A stretch of DNA of 64,000 nucleotides from Sediminicultor sp035648055 (GCA_035648055.1 DASRMF010000060.1:1-64000); one strand, 5' to 3'. Positions 16,632 to 25,523 are shown, counted from the stretch's first letter. Notes: generated by a model from the letters alone, not told the origin. A program made the numbers and translations.

Positions 16632-17795
16632 GGGCTTTATATTTTTACAAAAATTTAAAGCCCTTTCCCTGGCCCAGTAATCAGCATCTAAAATATCGTT
16701 AATATTGGGATTATATTTTGCTTTATGTTCTTTCATTGTGTCTTGAATAATTTGAGGAATTGCTAAAAAACCTATTTGATTATTTAAAAAAGTATCAACT
16801 GCAATTTCGTTTGCGCCATTTAATACTGCTGGCATTGTTCCCCCAATCTCTAATGCCTGGTAAGCAAGTTTAATACAGGGGAATTTATTAAAATTGGGTT
16901 TCTTAAAAGTTAATTGTCCTATTTTGGTTAATTCTAAGCGTGGAAAGTTATTAATAGTTCTAGTAGGATAAAATAAAGCGTACTGGATGGGAATTTTCAT
17001 ATCGTGCTCACCTATTTGAGCTAAAATAGTACCATCTGTAAATTGAACCATTGAATGCACATAACTTTGGGGGTGAATTACTATTTCTATCTTATTAGCC
17101 GGTATATTAAAAAACCACCTTGCTTCAATTACTTCTAATCCTTTATTCATCAAGGTTGCCGAATCAATGGTAACTTTTTTCCCCATTTTCCAGGTGGGAT
17201 GATTCAGCGCGTCCTCCGCTGTTACATTTTTTAGAGCGGCTTCGGTAAAATTATAAAGCGCGCCCCCGGATGCCGTCAGTATAATTTTCTCAACACAATC
17301 TTTTTTTTCATTCTTTAGACATTGTAAAATTGCGCTATGTTCACTATCTATTGGTATAATTTTTGCATTTTTAGATATTGCTTCCCTCACTAATAATTCG
17401 CCACCTACTACCATTGCTTCTTTGCTGGACAAAGCAATTCTTTTCCCTTTTTTTACTGCCTCAAAAGTAGGTATAAGAGATGCTATCCCGGTGATAGCAA
17501 CTACAATAATATCAGCTTCTTCTAATGTTGCTATATTTATTAATCCGTTAGTCCCCCATAATATTTTAATATTATTTTGTTTGTTTAAATTTTTTTTCAA
17601 ATTCATGGCAGCTATTTCATTTTTAACTACTGCTATTTTAGGTTTATAAAAACTTATCTGCTCCTTAAGCAATTTTGTATTTTCCCAGCCGCTTAGACCC
17701 ACTACTTCAAATTCATTTGAATGTTGTTTTAGAACTTCCAGAGTTTGCTGCCCTACTGAACCCGTTGAACCTAATATTACTATTTTTTTTCTCAT
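16620..17795 (-). CDS. dxr: 1-deoxy-D-xylulose 5-phosphate reductoisomerase
   Basis: Second enzyme of the MEP pathway, NADPH-dependent. The Rossmann motif GSTGSVG opens the protein; SKEAMVVGG, ASGGALYN and NHPTWKMGKKVTIDSATLMNK form the metal and substrate site. Length 391 is normal. The final residues S-N-K and the stop codon come from a tandem heptamer array, so the natural C terminus may have been replaced by repeat sequence; the catalytic part is unaffected. Confidence 0.96.
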   Translation of the reverse strand: MRKKIVILGSTGSVGQQTLEVLKQHSNEFEVVGLSGWENTKLLKEQISFYKPKIAVVKNEIAAMNLKKNLNKQNNIKILWGTNGLINIATLEEADIIVVAITGIASLIPTFEAVKKGKRIALSSKEAMVVGGELLVREAISKNAKIIPIDSEHSAILQCLKNEKKDCVEKIILTASGGALYNFTEAALKNVTAEDALNHPTWKMGKKVTIDSATLMNKGLEVIEARWFFNIPANKIEIVIHPQSYVHSMVQFTDGTILAQIGEHDMKIPIQYALFYPTRTINNFPRLELTKIGQLTFKKPNFNKFPCIKLAYQALEIGGTMPAVLNGANEIAVDTFLNNQIGFLAIPQIIQDTMKEHKAKYNPNINDILDADYWARERALNFCKNIKPSNK

Positions 17796-17822
17796 AATTA
17801 AATCCTTTGTTTTTAAAGATAT

Positions 17823-18647
17823 TTATTGGTATAAAGTTAAAAAAACTATATAATAATAGAATACGGGAGCTGTAAATATTAGACTATCAAGACAGTCTAA
17901 TATTCCCCCCTGACCAGGGATTAAAGTCCCTGAATCTTTAACTCCCGAACCTCTTTTTAGTACTGATTCAAATAGATCGCCAATTTGTGCTATTATTGCT
18001 ATAATTAAACCGATGGAAATTAATTCATTAAATGTTAAATTTAACCAATTTTTCAAGGCAAATGTAGCAGCAATACTAAATATAATCCCCCCGATTGATC
18101 CTTCAATAGTCTTTTTGGGACTTATTTTGGGGAATATTTTATTTTTGCCAAAATAAGTACCAATAAGATAAGCTCCGATATCATTGACCCAGGTAACAAT
18201 TAACAGGGAAATAAGATAATAATTTCCATTGGGCAGGTCTTTTATTTTTATCACAAAGGAGAACAAATATCCTAAATAAATGCTTCCAAAAATTGCAATG
18301 GATATCTCTGCTAATACCTTGGAAAAATCTTTTCTAAATAATTGTAAAATAAAAGATAGTATAATAAAAAAAGTAATAATTATATTTTCAATATAGCAAT
18401 TCAAGCTATAAACATCATATACTGCTATAAAGATGAAGTATAAAATTAGTATGGTGCCTAATATGTATGATGGTTTATATCCTTGTTTATCAGCTATACT
18501 ATATAATTCCCTCAACCCCAACAAAGCTATTATTATAACAACGATAAAAAAAGGAAATCCTTCCCAAAATATTGTTAAAAAAGCTAAAAAAACCCCTATA
18601 ATAGTTGTTGTAGTTCTCTTTATAAGATTATTATATTTTTCCTCCAT
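17823..18647 (-). CDS. cdsA: Phosphatidate cytidylyltransferase
   Basis: Makes CDP-diacylglycerol from phosphatidate and CTP in the inner membrane. The 274 residues have about seven to eight membrane helices and the C-terminal CdsA signature, but two usually fixed positions differ: the region reads SVLKRGSGVKDSG..IPGQGGILDCLDS, where most enzymes have PGHGG and DRxD. The metal-binding aspartates remain. It overlaps the end of uppS by 17 bases and is followed by dxr. Family assignment is secure; activity details may differ. Confidence 0.92.
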   Translation of the reverse strand: MEEKYNNLIKRTTTTIIGVFLAFLTIFWEGFPFFIVVIIIALLGLRELYSIADKQGYKPSYILGTILILYFIFIAVYDVYSLNCYIENIIITFFIILSFILQLFRKDFSKVLAEISIAIFGSIYLGYLFSFVIKIKDLPNGNYYLISLLIVTWVNDIGAYLIGTYFGKNKIFPKISPKKTIEGSIGGIIFSIAATFALKNWLNLTFNELISIGLIIAIIAQIGDLFESVLKRGSGVKDSGTLIPGQGGILDCLDSLIFTAPVFYYYIVFLTLYQ

Positions 18648-19383
18648 ATTTTCTCACTCTTTTTTGGAAATTTCTTATTGCTTCTACTAAATTATTTTCG
18701 TCGAAGTCAGGCCAAAAAACAGGAGTTACCCAAAGTTCCGTGTAAGCAATCTGCCAGAGCATAAAATTACTAATTCTCATTTCGCCCGCTGTTCTAATTA
18801 GTAGATCGGGATCAGGAAGATCGTAGGTATACAAATTATCTCTAATAATATTTTCATTAATTTCTTCAATGCTTAATTTTTTTTTGTCTATTTTTAGTAA
18901 TATAGATTTTATTGCATCAACAATTTCAGTTCTTCCACTATAGTTAATAGCAATATTTAAAATAAGTTTATTATTCCTTTTGGTAGATTCATGCAATTCT
19001 TTCATTTTTTCAGTAAGCGAGTTAGGCAGGTTATCTAACCTTCCTATAAAATTTATCTTTATATTGTTTTTAACTAAGTTTGCTTTTTCTCTACTCAAAA
19101 CTCTTTCGAATAATTTTATTAGATAGGTTATTTCGTTCTTCGGACGTTTCCAATTTTCTGTAGAAAACGCAAAAATGGTTAATATAGGAATGTTAAAATC
19201 CAAGCAGTTAGTTATTAGTTTTCTAACTGTTTTTGCCCCTTCTCTATGCCCTGCACTTCGCGGTAATCCCCTTCTCTCTGCCCATCGCCCATTTCCATCC
19301 ATTATTATTGCAAGGTGTTGAGGTAATTTATCTTTATCAAATAATTCATTTTTATTAATCTTAATATTTTTAATAATCATCAC
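18631..19383 (-). CDS. uppS: Isoprenyl transferase (undecaprenyl diphosphate synthase)
   Basis: Condenses isopentenyl diphosphate onto farnesyl diphosphate to make the C55 lipid carrier for wall polymers. The cis-prenyltransferase blocks are present: MDGNGRWAERRG near residue 28, GHREGA, FSTENWKRP, and the C-terminal DLLIRTAGEMRISNF. Length 250 is normal. The reading frame opens with GTG then ATG directly behind the T-run of the ferredoxin terminator, so it probably depends on read-through or on a promoter I cannot identify. Confidence 0.95.
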   Translation of the reverse strand: MMIIKNIKINKNELFDKDKLPQHLAIIMDGNGRWAERRGLPRSAGHREGAKTVRKLITNCLDFNIPILTIFAFSTENWKRPKNEITYLIKLFERVLSREKANLVKNNIKINFIGRLDNLPNSLTEKMKELHESTKRNNKLILNIAINYSGRTEIVDAIKSILLKIDKKKLSIEEINENIIRDNLYTYDLPDPDLLIRTAGEMRISNFMLWQIAYTELWVTPVFWPDFDENNLVEAIRNFQKRVRKYGGKI

Positions 19384-19387
19384 CTAT

Positions 19388-19457
19388 AAAAAAACCCCCT
19401 TAAAAATTATATTAATACAAAATAGTTTAATATAGATTAAAATGAGAAGGGGGTTTT
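19388..19457 (-). terminator. Terminator after the ferredoxin gene
   Basis: AAAACCCCCTT (19391-19401) and AAGGGGGTTTT (19447-19457) are exact complements, and on the minus strand the stem is followed by seven T. The loop is about 45 bases, far longer than usual. Transcription ends between the ferredoxin gene and uppS, or is attenuated there. Confidence 0.7.
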
Positions 19458-19465
19458 ATTATTTA

Positions 19466-19636
19466 TTATTCCGTTATTATTGCTTCGTTCGGGCAAGCAT
19501 CAGCACAAGCTCCACAATCTGTACACTTATTTTTATCAATTATATAAGTTTCATCTCCTTCAGAAATTGCTTCTACAGGACATTCGTCAACACAGATACC
19601 GCACTTAATGCATTCGTCAGTAATTTTATAAGCCAT
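19466..19636 (-). CDS. 2[4Fe-4S] ferredoxin, 56 aa
   Basis: A short gene on the minus strand encoding a clostridial-type ferredoxin. Two CxxCxxCxxxCP motifs (CIKCGICVDECP and CTDCGACADACP) bind two [4Fe-4S] clusters; a repeated EAI follows each. The ATG at 19634-19636 has GGAG seven bases upstream. It sits 39 bases after frr and is followed by a strong terminator, so it ends the rpsB-tsf-pyrH-frr run or is its own unit. It is a low-potential electron carrier typical of anaerobes; the redox partner is not evident. Confidence 0.95.
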   Translation of the reverse strand: MAYKITDECIKCGICVDECPVEAISEGDETYIIDKNKCTDCGACADACPNEAIITE

Positions 19637-19675
19637 TTATAATCTCCTTCATTTTTATTTATTTTAAAACAATTT

Positions 19676-20233
19676 CTATACTTCCATAATTTCTTTTTCT
19701 TTAAGTTCCAATAACTTATCAATATTTTCTACATACTCATCCGTTAGCTCTTGAATTTTATTTTGATACTTTTTACATTCGTCTTCTGAAGTATTACCTT
19801 CTTTCTCATCTTTTTTTATTAAATCATTTGTTTCTCTTCTTATGTTTCTTATGCCCACTTTCCCATTTTCGGCTTCTTTCTTTACCAGTTTTACCAACTC
19901 TTTTCGTCTTTCCTCGTTTAGTGGTGGCACTGTAAGTCGAATAACATTACCGTCGATCGATGGGGCTAATCCTAAATCAGATTTCCATATAGCTTTTTCA
20001 ATTTCAGAAATACTATTTTTATCCCAGGGCTGAATAACTATTAAATTCGCTTCTGGAATAGATATATTTGCTATTTGTTTAAGGGGAGTTAATGTATCGT
20101 AATAGGATATTTTTATCCGGTCTACTAAGTTTGAAGAAGCCCTTCCTGTTCTTATGTGAGCAAATTCATCTCTTAACGCTGTAACTGTTTTTTCCATTTT
20201 AACTCTTGTTTCATTTAACAAATCAGGCAGCAT
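19676..20233 (-). CDS. frr: Ribosome recycling factor
   Basis: Splits post-termination ribosomes together with EF-G. The 185-residue protein is the usual length, with a three-helix bundle start (LLNETRVKMEKTV), the conserved RTGRASSNLVDRIKISYY segment, PPLNEERRKELVK and a long charged C-terminal helix. It starts two bases after the pyrH stop with GGGAG placed correctly, and is the last ribosome-related gene of the rpsB operon. Confidence 0.97.
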   Translation of the reverse strand: MLPDLLNETRVKMEKTVTALRDEFAHIRTGRASSNLVDRIKISYYDTLTPLKQIANISIPEANLIVIQPWDKNSISEIEKAIWKSDLGLAPSIDGNVIRLTVPPLNEERRKELVKLVKKEAENGKVGIRNIRRETNDLIKKDEKEGNTSEDECKKYQNKIQELTDEYVENIDKLLELKEKEIMEV

Positions 20234-20235
20234 AT

Positions 20236-20955
20236 TTATTCTCCCTTCACTATTGTTCCGATTTTTTCACCAAATACAACTCTTCTAATATTTCCAACTG
20301 TATTAAGATTAAAAACGATTACCGGAATATTATTTTCCATGCATAATGAAATAGAGGTTGCGTCCATAACTTTTAAACCTTTATTTAAAAATTCGAGAAA
20401 TCCTAAACTGTTAAATTTTACTGCTTTTGAATTTTTAAATGGGTCAGATTCATATATGCCGTCAACTTTTGTAGCTTTAAGAATTGCTTCTGTATTTAGC
20501 TCTATTGCTCTTAGGGCAGCAGCAGTATCTGTAGTAAAGTAGGGATTCCCTGTTCCAGCCGCTAAAATTACTATTCTGTTTTTTTCTAAATTTCTAATAG
20601 CCTTTCTTCTGATATATGGTTCAGCAATTGCTTTCATCTCAATAGCAGTCTGTACTCTTGTTTCAACATTTAATTTTTCTAAAGAATCTTGAAGAGCTAA
20701 AGCGTTTATTACAGTTGCCAACATGCCCATGTAATCAGCCGAAACCCGATCTATACCTTTTTCGCTTCCCTCTTGACCTCTAAAGATATTACCTCCTCCA
20801 ATCACTATCGCTATTTGTACTCCGGTTTCTTTTATCTCGGCAACTTCTTTAGCTATAAAATTAATCTTTTGGGTGTCAATGCCATAACCTTTTTCTCCAC
20901 ATAACGATTCACCACCAAGTTTTAGGAGAATTCTCTTATATACAGGCTTTTTCAT
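20236..20955 (-). CDS. pyrH: UMP kinase
   Basis: Phosphorylates UMP to UDP in pyrimidine synthesis. The 239-residue amino-acid-kinase-family protein starts with ILLKLGGESL and holds IVIGGGNIFRG, the DRVSADYMGMLAT block, AAGTGNPYFTTDTAAALRA and the C-terminal VIVFNLNTVGNIRRV. It lies between tsf and frr as in most bacteria, although about 70 bases with 7- and 8-bp repeats separate it from tsf. Confidence 0.97.
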   Translation of the reverse strand: MKKPVYKRILLKLGGESLCGEKGYGIDTQKINFIAKEVAEIKETGVQIAIVIGGGNIFRGQEGSEKGIDRVSADYMGMLATVINALALQDSLEKLNVETRVQTAIEMKAIAEPYIRRKAIRNLEKNRIVILAAGTGNPYFTTDTAAALRAIELNTEAILKATKVDGIYESDPFKNSKAVKFNSLGFLEFLNKGLKVMDATSISLCMENNIPVIVFNLNTVGNIRRVVFGEKIGTIVKGE

Positions 20956-20974
20956 ATTTTTATCCTTCGGTATA

Positions 20975-21024
20975 TTAACTAGCGTATAGCGTACAGCGTT
21001 TAGCGTATAGATTTGGTTAACTAG
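20975..21024. repeat. 7-bp tandem array flanked by TTAACTAG octamers (pyrH/tsf gap)
   Basis: Four heptamers of AGCGTAT type occupy 20981-21008. An identical octamer, TTAACTAG, lies on each side (20975-20982 and 21017-21024) in direct orientation, resembling a duplicated target. Confidence 0.85.
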
Positions 21025-21026
21025 TT

Positions 21027-21626
21027 TTAGATTTCTTCGCCAAGTTGAAATCTGGCAAATCTTTTAATTACAATATTCTCACCCAATTTAGCAATTAGCT
21101 CTAATAACAACTGATTAATATTTTTGCTATTGTCCCTAATAAACACTTGTTCCTTTAAACAATTTTCCTTGAAATATTTTTCCAATTTACCTTCCACAAT
21201 TTTTTCAATAATCGGGGCGGGTTTTTCCGATTTCTCAACTTGCGCATAAAATATTTCTTTTTCCTTTTCAATTATATCGTTAGCAACATCTTCTCTGGTA
21301 ATAAATTTAGGGTTTGAAGCCGCGATTTGCATGGCTAAATCTTTTACAAAACCTTTAAATTCTTCAGTATTAGCTACAAAATCTGTTTCACAATTTACTT
21401 CGACTAAAACTCCGATTTTGCCATAGAGATGAATGTAAGATCCTACTATTCCGTTTAATGCTTTCCTGTTAAGTTTAGATGAAGCTGTCTCCATCCCCTT
21501 TTTACGTAAATACTCAATTGCTTTTTTTATGTCTCCATCGGTTGCTTTTAAAGCTTTCTTGCAGTCCATCATTCCGGCACTTGTCTTTGTTCGTAATTCT
21601 TTAACCATCTGGGCACTAATGTTCAT
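21027..21626 (-). CDS. tsf: Elongation factor Ts
   Basis: Nucleotide-exchange factor for EF-Tu. It has the N-terminal UBA-like segment with VKELRTKTSAGMMDCKKAL and GDIKKAIEYLRKKG, then a single core domain containing VLVEVNCETDFVANTEEF. At 199 residues it is the short one-core form seen in several deep lineages, lacking the second core repeat of E. coli EF-Ts. It starts 39 bases after rpsB with AGGAG six bases upstream. Confidence 0.96.
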   Translation of the reverse strand: MNISAQMVKELRTKTSAGMMDCKKALKATDGDIKKAIEYLRKKGMETASSKLNRKALNGIVGSYIHLYGKIGVLVEVNCETDFVANTEEFKGFVKDLAMQIAASNPKFITREDVANDIIEKEKEIFYAQVEKSEKPAPIIEKIVEGKLEKYFKENCLKEQVFIRDNSKNINQLLLELIAKLGENIVIKRFARFQLGEEI

Positions 21627-21665
21627 TCATATCTCCTTGCTTCATTTAAATTGATATTTTGTGTT

Positions 21666-22379
21666 CTAACTAACCATTTTAACTACTTTTTCAATAGTTG
21701 ATTTCTTTCCTTCAATAACTGCATCAGCCATAACTGAAGAAATTAATTTTACTGCTCTTATTGCATCATCATTACCTGGAATTACGTAATCAATTTCATC
21801 CGGGTTACAATTTGTATCTACAATTGCCACTGTTGGAATAGAAAGTTTAACGGCTTCGGCAACTGCAATTTTTTCTTTTTTAGGATCAACTATAAATATT
21901 GCAGCTGGAAGTTCTTCCATATTTTTAATTCCGGTTAGCACTCTTTCAAGTTTCTTTTTTTCTCTCTTTAAGATTATTACTTCTTTTTTAGGAAGAACTT
22001 CAAACATTTTATTTTCTTCCATTTTTTCTAATTCAAAAAGTCTTTTCACCCTTTTTCTAATAGTACTGAAATTAGTTAATGTTCCGCCCAACCATCTATA
22101 ATTTATATAAAACATACCACATCTCTCGGCCTCATTTTTTATCGATTCTTGGGCTTGCTTTTTAGTTCCTACAAAAAGTACATTACCACCATTACTAGAT
22201 ATTTCTCTTACAAAATCATAAGCCACCTGGACTAACTTTACAGTCTGTTGAAGGTCTATAATATATATATTATTTCTATCTGTGAAAATATAAGACTTCA
22301 TTTTGGGGTCCCATCGCCGCATCTGGTGACCGAAATGTACCCCCGCTTCTAGTAATTGTTTCATTGAAATTACACTCAT
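21666..22379 (-). CDS. rpsB: 30S ribosomal protein S2
   Basis: Small-subunit protein of 237 residues, first gene of the rpsB-tsf-pyrH-frr operon. Typical blocks are seen: LLEAGVHFGHQMRRWDPKM, GTKKQAQ, NYRWLGGTLTNF, and the C-terminal DTNCNPDEIDYVIPGNDDA. A GGAGG Shine-Dalgarno lies nine bases before the ATG. Promoter at 22494-22522. Confidence 0.98.
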   Translation of the reverse strand: MSVISMKQLLEAGVHFGHQMRRWDPKMKSYIFTDRNNIYIIDLQQTVKLVQVAYDFVREISSNGGNVLFVGTKKQAQESIKNEAERCGMFYINYRWLGGTLTNFSTIRKRVKRLFELEKMEENKMFEVLPKKEVIILKREKKKLERVLTGIKNMEELPAAIFIVDPKKEKIAVAEAVKLSIPTVAIVDTNCNPDEIDYVIPGNDDAIRAVKLISSVMADAVIEGKKSTIEKVVKMVS

Positions 22380-22493
22380 CTATTGTCCTCCATTTTAAAT
22401 TTTAATATTTACATTTTTTTATTTTTTCTAATGATTTTAGAATCGTCATAATTCGTTATAACTTATGAATAATAAGTGCATAAAATCAAAAAT

Positions 22494-22522
22494 AGTATAA
22501 CACAGTTTTTTTTCTAAATCAA
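22494..22522 (-). promoter_or_regulatory. Promoter of the rpsB-tsf-pyrH-frr operon
   Basis: On the minus strand TTGATT (22517-22522) and TATACT (22494-22499) are 17 bases apart, with TG one base before the -10. The leader to rpsB is about 105 bases, AT-rich, with no evident riboswitch. Confidence 0.7.
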
Positions 22523-22537
22523 GAATAATAAAAGAAA

Positions 22538-22612
22538 GTATCGGGTATATGGTATCGAGTATCGAGTTAAGAAAAAAATGACTAACTTAATCAAACAATT
22601 GGTGAATCGTTG
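22538..22612. repeat. 7-bp GTATCGA and 8-bp repeats downstream of hslU
   Basis: GTATCGA-type heptamers (two perfect in tandem and degenerate neighbours) occupy about 22538-22568. A run of weakly related octamers (AATCAAAC, AATTGGTG, AATCGTTG) continues from 22581 up to the hslU stop codon. Confidence 0.7.
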
Positions 22613-22614
22613 AA

Positions 22615-24036
22615 TCACAAAATATACCTGCTTAAATCCTCATTTTTGACGATACTTTGTAATTTTTTCTTGACATATTTTTTATCAATAGTAAATTGTT
22701 TCTTTTTTAAACCAGGAGCGTTAAAAGAAATATCTTCCAATAATTTTTCTAAAACAGTATACAGTCTTCTTGCCCCAATATTTTCTGTCTGTTCGTTCAC
22801 CAAAAAAGAAGCTTCAGCAATCTCGTCAATAGCGTCATCTGTAATTTCAATCTTCAAACCTTCGGTAGCAAGTAAAGCTTTGTATTGTTTTATTAGTGAA
22901 TTACAGGGTTCAGTTAATATTTTTTTTAAATCTTCTTTATTTAAAATATTTAATTCAACCCTAATAGGGAAACGTCCTTGTAATTCAGGTATTAAATCAG
23001 AAGGCTTTGAAGTGGTAAAAGCACCGGCAGCTATAAATAAAACATGGTCGGTCTTTACTGCTCCATGTTTAGTCATAACTGTTGAACCTTCAATAATAGG
23101 TAATATATCTCTTTGAACCCCTCCTCTAGATACATCCGGTCCGTATGATTTTTCCTGACCGGCAATTTTATCGATTTCATCGATAAAAACAATCCCTAAA
23201 TTTTCCACCCTCTCAATAGCAGCTCTAATTACTTCATCCATATCTATCAACTTTTGAGTTTCAGCATAGAGCAATATTTTACGAGCCTCTGCAATGGTAA
23301 CTTTTTGTTTTTTGCTTTTTTGGGGGAACATTCTGCCCATAATATCTTTAAAATTGATACCCATTCCTTCTATTCCGGCATTAGAAAAAACTTCAACTGT
23401 CGACTTAATATTTTCTTCAACTTCGATTTCAATTAGTCTATTTTCCAACTCACCTTTTTCTAACTTATCTTTAAACTTTTTTCTAGTCCTTTCAAATCTT
23501 TCTTCTCTTTCATCTTTTTTTGTTGAAACATCAAAAGATTCTTTCTTATCTTCTTCTTCAGTTCCAGAATAAGACGAATCATTCAATAAATTTGTCTTTT
23601 GCTCTCTTCTTTTCTTTGATACCGGGAATAAATAATCTATTATTTTTTCATCGACTAACTGTTTTGCTTTATCTTCTATCTTACTGGCCCATTCTTTACG
23701 AACCAGTTGAACACCTACCTCTGTTAGATCTCTAATTATAGAGTCTACATCTCTTCCTACATAACCTACTTCGGTAAATTTTGTTGCTTCAACTTTTACA
23801 AAAGGGGCTTTAACTAATTTTGATAATCTTTTAACAATTTCTGTTTTTCCAACTCCGGTAGGCCCGATCATTATAATATTTTTTGGAGTGACCTCGTCTA
23901 TCAATTCCGGGGATAATTTTTGTCTTCTAATTCTATTTCGTAAAGCGATAGCTACTGCTTTTTTGGCATTATCTTGCCCGATTATATATTTATTAAGTTC
24001 AGAAACAATTTGTGAAGGTGTCAGGTCGTTAATCAA
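22615..24036 (-). CDS. hslU: HslU, ATPase subunit of the HslUV protease
   Basis: AAA+ unfoldase that feeds substrates to HslV. Walker A is GPTGVGKTE (about residues 53-61), Walker B lies in VFIDEIDKIAG, an intermediate domain of charged residues fills about 110-240, and the C-terminal RYIL is the tail that docks on HslV. Length 473 is slightly long because of the charged insert. The start is TTG (24036), supported by GGAGG eight bases upstream. It follows hslV by 19 bases. Confidence 0.97.
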   Translation of the reverse strand: MINDLTPSQIVSELNKYIIGQDNAKKAVAIALRNRIRRQKLSPELIDEVTPKNIIMIGPTGVGKTEIVKRLSKLVKAPFVKVEATKFTEVGYVGRDVDSIIRDLTEVGVQLVRKEWASKIEDKAKQLVDEKIIDYLFPVSKKRREQKTNLLNDSSYSGTEEEDKKESFDVSTKKDEREERFERTRKKFKDKLEKGELENRLIEIEVEENIKSTVEVFSNAGIEGMGINFKDIMGRMFPQKSKKQKVTIAEARKILLYAETQKLIDMDEVIRAAIERVENLGIVFIDEIDKIAGQEKSYGPDVSRGGVQRDILPIIEGSTVMTKHGAVKTDHVLFIAAGAFTTSKPSDLIPELQGRFPIRVELNILNKEDLKKILTEPCNSLIKQYKALLATEGLKIEITDDAIDEIAEASFLVNEQTENIGARRLYTVLEKLLEDISFNAPGLKKKQFTIDKKYVKKKLQSIVKNEDLSRYIL

Positions 24037-24055
24037 TTATGGTTCCTCCTTTCTA

Positions 24056-24583
24056 TTATAATTTTTCTACTGATATTTTATCGTTAGTATAGATACAAAT
24101 TGAAGCAGCAATCTTTAGTGATTCTAAAGCTATTTCGGGAGCAGATAAATTTGAATATTTAACCAAAGCCTTTGCTGCCGCAAATGCATAAGGACCACCT
24201 GATCCGATAGCCGCGATATTATCATCCGGTTCTATTATATCACCAGTTCCGGAAACTATAAATATATGATCCTTATCCGCAACAATTAATATCGCTTCTA
24301 ATTTTCTTAATATTTTATCAGTTCGCCACTCTTTGGCCAAAGAAATAACCGCCTTAGGTAAATTTCCATGAAGTTCTTCTATCTTCTTTTCAAATTTTTC
24401 AAATAGAGTCATGGCATCTGCAGTTGCTCCGGCAAATCCGGTAAGTACTTTATCATCATAAAGTTTTCGTATTTTTTTAGTATTATTTTTCATAATAGTA
24501 TTTCCCATACTTATCTGGCCGTCACCGGAAATAGCTACTCCGCCTTTATGCTTTATTGCTAAGATTGTAGTTCCTTTAAACAT
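24056..24583 (-). CDS. hslV: HslV, proteasome-like peptidase subunit
   Basis: Threonine protease that stacks with HslU. The protein begins with four residues followed by TTILAIKHKGGVAISGDGQ; processing after Gly4 would expose Thr5 as the catalytic N terminus. The GSGGPYAFAAAKAL segment near residue 125 is also conserved. 175 residues, normal. Strong GGAG ribosome-binding site. Operon order xerC-hslV-hslU matches Bacillus codV-clpQ-clpY, but no codY follows. Confidence 0.97.
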   Translation of the reverse strand: MFKGTTILAIKHKGGVAISGDGQISMGNTIMKNNTKKIRKLYDDKVLTGFAGATADAMTLFEKFEKKIEELHGNLPKAVISLAKEWRTDKILRKLEAILIVADKDHIFIVSGTGDIIEPDDNIAAIGSGGPYAFAAAKALVKYSNLSAPEIALESLKIAASICIYTNDKISVEKL

Positions 24584-24614
24584 TTTTTATTTCATCTCCT
24601 TTAAACTTTTAATA

Positions 24615-25523
24615 TTAAGACCTGGGATAAGATTTTTTATAAATTTCCTTTAATCTTTCTTTAGTGATATGAGTGTATATTTGAGTAGTAGATAAACTCT
24701 CATGTCCTAAAAGTTCCTGAACAGAACGTAAATCTGCCCCACCTCCTAAAAGATGTGTAGCAAATGAATGCCTTAAAACGTGTGGACTTATCTTTTTATT
24801 AAAACCAGCTATTTTCATGTATTTAATGATAAGTCTACGTATGCTTCTTGCTGATAGTCTTCCTCCAAAACGATTTAATAATAATGCATTTTGGTCATTT
24901 TTGTCTATAGATATATTTTTTCTAAATATATTTCTAACGGTTAAATATTTTTTTACAGCCTTTATGCTCGGATTTCCCAAAGGGAGAATTCTTTCCTTTG
25001 AACCCTTTCCAAATACTCTCACAGTTTTCTCATACAGGTCTATATCGTGAATACTCAAATTAACCAGTTCTCCAACCCTCATCCCGGTGCCATAAAGCAA
25101 TTCAAGGATTGCTTTATCTCTAATTCCTAATATTGTCTGCCCGGGCGGTGTTTCGATAAGTTTGTTAATTTCTTCTAAATATAAAAAAGAAGGTAACTTC
25201 TTGACAATCTTAGGTGTTATTAGATTGATAGTCGGATTAATATCTACCATACCTTCTCTTGAAAGAAATTTAAAGAAAGAACGGATGGTAGATATTTTTC
25301 TGCAAATACTTCTTACCGAATAATCACACTTCTTTAAATATACAATATATTTTCGCATGATACTATGGTCAATATATTTTATACTATCTCCCTTTATTAT
25401 TTTATAATCCTTTAAAAAGTTTAACAATTGTAATAAATCGTTTTTATAGGAAATAATAGTATTATTGGAATAATTTTTTTCATTCCTTAGAAAAGAAATA
25501 TACGAATTTATATGTTCCTTCAA
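24615..25523 (-). CDS. xerC: Tyrosine recombinase XerC
   Basis: Resolves chromosome dimers at dif. The 302-residue protein has an N-terminal SAM-like core-binding domain (1-90) and a catalytic domain with the full R-K-HxxR-H-Y set: GTGMRVGEL, VFGKGSKER, SPHVLRHSFATHLL, LGHESLSTTQIYTHI. Its position next to topA and hslVU is the chromosomal XerC/CodV site, so it is not a phage integrase. TTG start with GGAGG upstream at somewhat long spacing. No dif-like site was recognised nearby. Confidence 0.93.
   Translation of the reverse strand: MKEHINSYISFLRNEKNYSNNTIISYKNDLLQLLNFLKDYKIIKGDSIKYIDHSIMRKYIVYLKKCDYSVRSICRKISTIRSFFKFLSREGMVDINPTINLITPKIVKKLPSFLYLEEINKLIETPPGQTILGIRDKAILELLYGTGMRVGELVNLSIHDIDLYEKTVRVFGKGSKERILPLGNPSIKAVKKYLTVRNIFRKNISIDKNDQNALLLNRFGGRLSARSIRRLIIKYMKIAGFNKKISPHVLRHSFATHLLGGGADLRSVQELLGHESLSTTQIYTHITKERLKEIYKKSYPRS

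Noticed and set aside
22610..23116. 168-codon open frame on the plus strand inside hslU
   Set aside because: Antisense to a fully conserved gene; hydrophobic, serine/isoleucine-rich composition typical of a shadow frame, with no family resemblance.
24615..25523. Phage or transposon integrase
   Set aside because: The tyrosine recombinase sits in the conserved topA-xerC-hslV-hslU order and has XerC length and motifs; no other mobile-element genes are near.
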